Below, one piece after another: positions 60,752 to 64,000 of a stretch of DNA of 64,000 bases. Under the pieces are notes generated by a model, which saw only the letters and a program-made list of their open reading frames with translations, ran no database searches and was not told the origin of the DNA. Location of the stretch: positions 1 to 64,000 of the forward strand of contig CAWJRO010000005.1 of assembly GCA_963845285.1 (NCBI GenBank). The letters run 5' to 3'. Positions within the stretch are counted from its first letter, which is position 1; each line of letters starts with the position of its first letter. A program made the translations under genes and the position numbers. This DNA is from Methanobacterium_C sp963845285. Its GTDB lineage: Archaea > Methanobacteriota > Methanobacteria > Methanobacteriales > Methanobacteriaceae.

Positions 60752-62470
60752 TTACATGTTCTTTTCATATATAATTAAATCGCCAAACTGTTTAACTGGT
60801 TTATAACCTGTTAAATTAACCCCTTTTCTGATACAAAAATAATAATCAACATTATTTTGATGCAATTTATTATTAAATGCAATACTATCCTGTGTACTAA
60901 CGTTGTAATGATTTAATTCCTGATAATATATATTACCATCCTTAAAAATTGGCATTTCTGTTACATTCATTTTCAAATACCAGCTGAAGTAAGGCCAGTA
61001 AAAGTCCGCATAAATAGTCCTGTTCCCATAGGAGGGGTCATAATTCATAATCCAGTTACTTGCAGCCATCACATCATTTGAGTCATCTTGTAAGGGTATG
61101 CTCTGTAAGTATGAAGTAGTTGAAGAAAATGCTAAGACCAGTAAGAGTACTGCAAAAATACAGAACATTATATTTTCATTTCTAACTTTAAATTTAATTC
61201 TATCTGTAACTTTACTCAACCCCAGGATCAAAAAGTACGCAAACGCTGGAGCCATTGGAATAAAGTATCTCCCAACTTTAACATCATAAACACTATGAAA
61301 TATGAAATATGCCATGAACCATGATAAGAAAAGTAGGTTAATATCGAGACCATTTATTTTAAACTTTCTTAGAATTGAGTACGCTAAATAAATCCATACA
61401 AAAAATACAATTTCACTCATCATGTAATGTATTTTACCCAATGTTCCAACGAAAATCAATGTTAAAATCACAAATAACGTTAATTTTAGTTTTGTAATTT
61501 TATTTTCTGCACTGATGGTGTTAACTAACATTCTATTCAATATTTTTCCATTTTTCAACTTAAATATTTTATAAAGTAGGAATATAACCCCAAATGCAAT
61601 TACTAGAATTGCTGCAACTCCAACAGCCCCAATATAACCTATTAAATTAATTATATAATAAAAAAGGTCAGTATTGTACGCAAAATGCTCAAGAGCGCCC
61701 GCTGTGGTACTCGAAGAAGAACCCATAAAATTAATAAATGGATAGAGGGGATTGCCAAATTTCAGATAGTAAAACAAAAAAACTGGAACTACTGTTAAAA
61801 TAGCTAAAAAAACCCCAATGGTCATATTCTTCAATTTTTGTAGATATTCTCCGCTAATTAAGATATAAAGAACCATTGGAAATATAATAAATGCCGCAGG
61901 GTACCTGGTTAAAAAAGCGAACATCGCAAATGGAAATGCCAAATAAAAAAATTTAGAGTTTTTCTTAACAGCTAAAACCGTGAAGTATAATGCCCAAATT
62001 GAGAGTGATGTACTTGCAATATCAGTGTACCCGAGTGCAAGCCATGTCAAAACAATGGGAAATGTAGCAAATAAAAATGCACCTAAAAAGCTTTTTATTG
62101 AATTAAAACGTAATTTAAAGAATAAATATAATCCTATAACTCCCAGTATATAGAATATTCCATCTAAAATTGATATTGCATTTGCAGACACGTATCCCAA
62201 CTTGAAAAATATTGCGACAAGAAATGACATTAACGGCGGCCGGGTTAGATCCATATATCCAGTTCCATGACCTGCAAAGTAAAGAGCATTAGCCAAAAAA
62301 TCATATGCGTCCCATCCGGGACCTAAATTAATTTGGGCTTTTACACGATAATACGCGATCAGACTTACAACTAAAGTCAATAGAATAAGTGAAATGTAAG
62401 GAAAATATTTCTTCAAGGTGATAGCCCATTTTCTTGATTTGTTTTCAAAGATTTTATCATAATTATCCAA
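60752..62470 (-). CDS. GT39/ArnT-like membrane glycosyltransferase, paralog 2
   Basis: 572 residues, same layout as paralog 1: GWDAYDFLANALYFAGHGTG and LTRPPLMSF in loop 1, about 12 membrane helices, and a C-terminal soluble part ending NVDYYFCIRKGVNLTGYKPV (compare NADYYFCTLNGLNLTSYKPI in paralog 1). Begins with TTG behind GGTGG. Tandem duplication followed by divergence is the simplest history. Probably first gene of the minus-strand part of the glycan operon. Confidence 0.82.
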   Translation of the reverse strand: MDNYDKIFENKSRKWAITLKKYFPYISLILLTLVVSLIAYYRVKAQINLGPGWDAYDFLANALYFAGHGTGYMDLTRPPLMSFLVAIFFKLGYVSANAISILDGIFYILGVIGLYLFFKLRFNSIKSFLGAFLFATFPIVLTWLALGYTDIASTSLSIWALYFTVLAVKKNSKFFYLAFPFAMFAFLTRYPAAFIIFPMVLYILISGEYLQKLKNMTIGVFLAILTVVPVFLFYYLKFGNPLYPFINFMGSSSSTTAGALEHFAYNTDLFYYIINLIGYIGAVGVAAILVIAFGVIFLLYKIFKLKNGKILNRMLVNTISAENKITKLKLTLFVILTLIFVGTLGKIHYMMSEIVFFVWIYLAYSILRKFKINGLDINLLFLSWFMAYFIFHSVYDVKVGRYFIPMAPAFAYFLILGLSKVTDRIKFKVRNENIMFCIFAVLLLVLAFSSTTSYLQSIPLQDDSNDVMAASNWIMNYDPSYGNRTIYADFYWPYFSWYLKMNVTEMPIFKDGNIYYQELNHYNVSTQDSIAFNNKLHQNNVDYYFCIRKGVNLTGYKPVKQFGDLIIYEKNM

Positions 62471-62830
62471 AAGAAACCACCGATCTTAATCTTTGATCTA
62501 GTCTTTTATTGTTTTCAGTTATAACTATAACGCAAGTTGAATATGGTGCATAGACATGAAAATATAGGATTGAAATGTTTGAATTCATAAAAGAAATGTT
62601 TTAAAAACTCAACGAATATGCTGCAGACCAAATTAAAGAAATTTTACTGTAGAAAAACCCCTAAAAAATGGCTTGAGATCTGAAATTGAATATTCAGTAA
62701 AACTTATCCAAAAATAAACCTTAAACTCCAGAAATAACTCTCAAATAACCAAATTAAACCCTAAGTCATAAAACAAAATAATCCTTAAATAATAAAACTT
62801 AATTCAGATCTAATCCCATAAAACCTAATT
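62471..62830. other. Intergenic AT-rich stretch
   Basis: 360 bp upstream of the glycan operon and downstream of the nucleotide phosphatase gene. It contains degenerate short repeats of AAACCTTAAAC / AACCCTAAG / AAACTTAATTC type between 62710 and 62830. No gene seen. Confidence 0.4.
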
Positions 62831-63361
62831 TTAATCCTTAAAATAAACTTCTTTATTCATCCAGGGAATCATTGCAGTCAAAACACACTGCTCAGTATTT
62901 CCTGTTCTGTCCAACATCCCTCTGGATAAATAACTTACTGCCCCTGCCTTCTCTCCAAGGTTTTCAACACCAGTCACCTTATCCATAACATCACCAACTT
63001 CACAGCCCTTTAAAACTTCGTCTATAACCCTCGGAGGATATTCAAATCCAGAACTCACACCCAAAGTTATCCTATCTCCATCAAACACTGCACACCACTG
63101 CAAGTCTATGTATCCTGTTATTGAGTTAGGAGTTTCCATAAGACCTGACTCAATGCCAACAGAAAGGTCAAATTCCATAGAAAATGCATTTTTTGCCCTG
63201 TTTACGGCACCTTCTATGGTCTGTTCCAGGCCAAAAGGTTGGGATGGTACTCCTGAATCCGCATCAACTGAAACAACTTCTAAATTTTTATAGATCTTCT
63301 TTAAAACGTTTTGAGTGGCTTTGACCTTAACAGGATTTCTAGATCCAACTGCAACTTTCAT
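62831..63361 (-). CDS. Inosine/xanthosine triphosphatase (YjjX/DUF84 family)
   Basis: 176 residues. Hydrolyses non-canonical ITP/XTP to keep them out of nucleic acids. Signature: VAVGSRNPVKVKATQNVLKK (3-22), SGVPSQPFGLEQTIEGAVNRA, FDLSVGIESGL and LSRGMLDRTG. GTGAT lies before the ATG. 200 bp downstream of the coaD gene on the same strand. Assignment to the family is safe; nucleotide preference not shown. Confidence 0.92.
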   Translation of the reverse strand: MKVAVGSRNPVKVKATQNVLKKIYKNLEVVSVDADSGVPSQPFGLEQTIEGAVNRAKNAFSMEFDLSVGIESGLMETPNSITGYIDLQWCAVFDGDRITLGVSSGFEYPPRVIDEVLKGCEVGDVMDKVTGVENLGEKAGAVSYLSRGMLDRTGNTEQCVLTAMIPWMNKEVYFKD

Positions 63362-63564
63362 AGAATCACTGCCATTGTTCCATATTGTTCTAATGAAACG
63401 AATACACCTTTATTTTAACGAATCAAATCCATATTCAGTTTAACAAATCAGATCCATATCCAGTTTGATGAATCAAAACAATCATTTTAATTGATTATCA
63501 TTACCACTGTATCATTAAAAGGATTAATATTCCTTAATGCTTCAGATTAATATTCCATAATTCT

Positions 63565-64000
63565 TTAGTACTCCTTAATAATCGTACCAGCCCTATCTAT
63601 TTCACCTTTACGTATTCTTGTGGATGAAATTGGTTTTCCATCCTCTGCAAGCACCATGTGAATTGTTATGATATCAATGGGTTTCATTCCCCTCTCTATT
63701 CTTACTCTGTTTATCTGGAAGGCTGTTGGTTCTGTTTCTTCACTTACAACTATTGCATCAATCTCCTCGTCATCTACAGTTGTGCCGTAGGGTTCGTTCA
63801 ACTGTTGAATATCATAGTTTGGATGTTTGTTTTCAAGCAGTCCCTTTAAATTAGACATTCTAACATTGCATGGGTCAATTTTACCTTTTAATCCTCCAAA
63901 CTCATTTGAGGTAACACCTATAACAACGTAATTACCAAGTTCAAATGCCGTATCAAGGAGCTTCCTGTGACCCTTGTGGAACTTGTCGAATGTTCCACCT
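63565..64000 (-). CDS. coaD: Phosphopantetheine adenylyltransferase, archaeal type (N-terminus cut by edge)
   Basis: Catalyses 4'-phosphopantetheine plus ATP to dephospho-CoA. The visible 144 residues start inside the nucleotidyltransferase motif GGTFDKFHKGHRKLL, the HxGH-type ATP site, continue with VVIGVTSNEF, IVVSEETEPTAFQINRVR and end with the ISSTRIRKGEID motif. This is the archaeal COG1019 form, distinct from bacterial CoaD. The start lies beyond base 64000. Confidence 0.94.
   Translation of the reverse strand, partial: GGTFDKFHKGHRKLLDTAFELGNYVVIGVTSNEFGGLKGKIDPCNVRMSNLKGLLENKHPNYDIQQLNEPYGTTVDDEEIDAIVVSEETEPTAFQINRVRIERGMKPIDIITIHMVLAEDGKPISSTRIRKGEIDRAGTIIKEY

Overview
The window is about 64 kb of AT-rich euryarchaeal chromosome, almost certainly from a mesophilic hydrogenotrophic methanogen of the Methanobacteriaceae, most likely a Methanobacterium. 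The reasons are the archaeal ribosomal protein L3 preceded by a SPOUT methylase gene, the pycA-birA pair, RtcA, class I fumarase beta, an archaeal-type phosphopantetheine adenylyltransferase, an AglB-type oligosaccharyltransferase, class III-signal pilins, and Shine-Dalgarno sites of the GGAGGTGA type with box A promoters. Gene order around L3/pycA/birA resembles what I remember of Methanothermobacter; no search was run.

Layout. 1-10.3 kb holds core genes: L3 (cut by the left edge), SPOUT methylase, METTL5-like methylase, pycA-birA, an anchored PIG-L/LmbE deacetylase flanked by transposon-like ends, RtcA, a SelA-like PLP protein and a NYN-domain protein. 10.7-14.4 kb is accessory: a small unknown gene, a tautomerase and acetoacetate-decarboxylase-like pair, an odd tRNA-Gln(CUG), and a TrmB-type regulator. 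14.7-17.9 kb is a six-plus-one gene signalling cluster: two tandem [Roadblock/LC7 + Cys/His output-domain] units, a small Ras-like GTPase and two further Roadblock proteins. The two leading Roadblock genes differ at one of 372 bases while their partner genes have diverged.

18-31 kb is a loosely packed accessory region: TPR protein, ATC-hydrolase-like protein and its decayed tandem copy, AhpD-like protein, a 51-residue charged protein, DUF1802, a HEPN-like zinc protein, a response regulator with a methanogen output domain, an orphan CARF-wHTH (Csa3-like) regulator, a large SWIM-SNF2 helicase and an anchored C39-like peptidase. 31-43.5 kb returns to conserved genes: a DUF6282 metallohydrolase with an expanded repeat N-terminus, fumarase beta, DUF2070, a small EMC6/DUF5379-like protein, RqcH, and a five-gene operon encoding a membrane protein, an MBL hydrolase and the OapA/B/C (ArvA/B/C) vesiculation-GTPase set, followed upstream by a glycosyltransferase.

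43.7-62.5 kb is a cell-surface region: an apparently intact IS1182-type element (terminal inverted repeats, 4-bp target duplication), three tiny class III pilins, AglB, a second GT-C protein, and a glycan assembly cluster (hexapeptide acetyltransferase, WecB-type epimerase, GT2, two GT4, methyltransferase, flippase, two GT39 paralogs). These most plausibly build, flip and attach the N-linked glycan of surface proteins. The right end has a YjjX-type nucleotide phosphatase and the truncated CoaD gene.

Through the window runs a family of about 107-118 bp palindrome-ended elements (at least five good copies, one degenerate, two solo ends). Their tips match the ends of the IS1182-type element, so they look like MITEs mobilised by it. 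No CRISPR array, rRNA or replication origin was seen.
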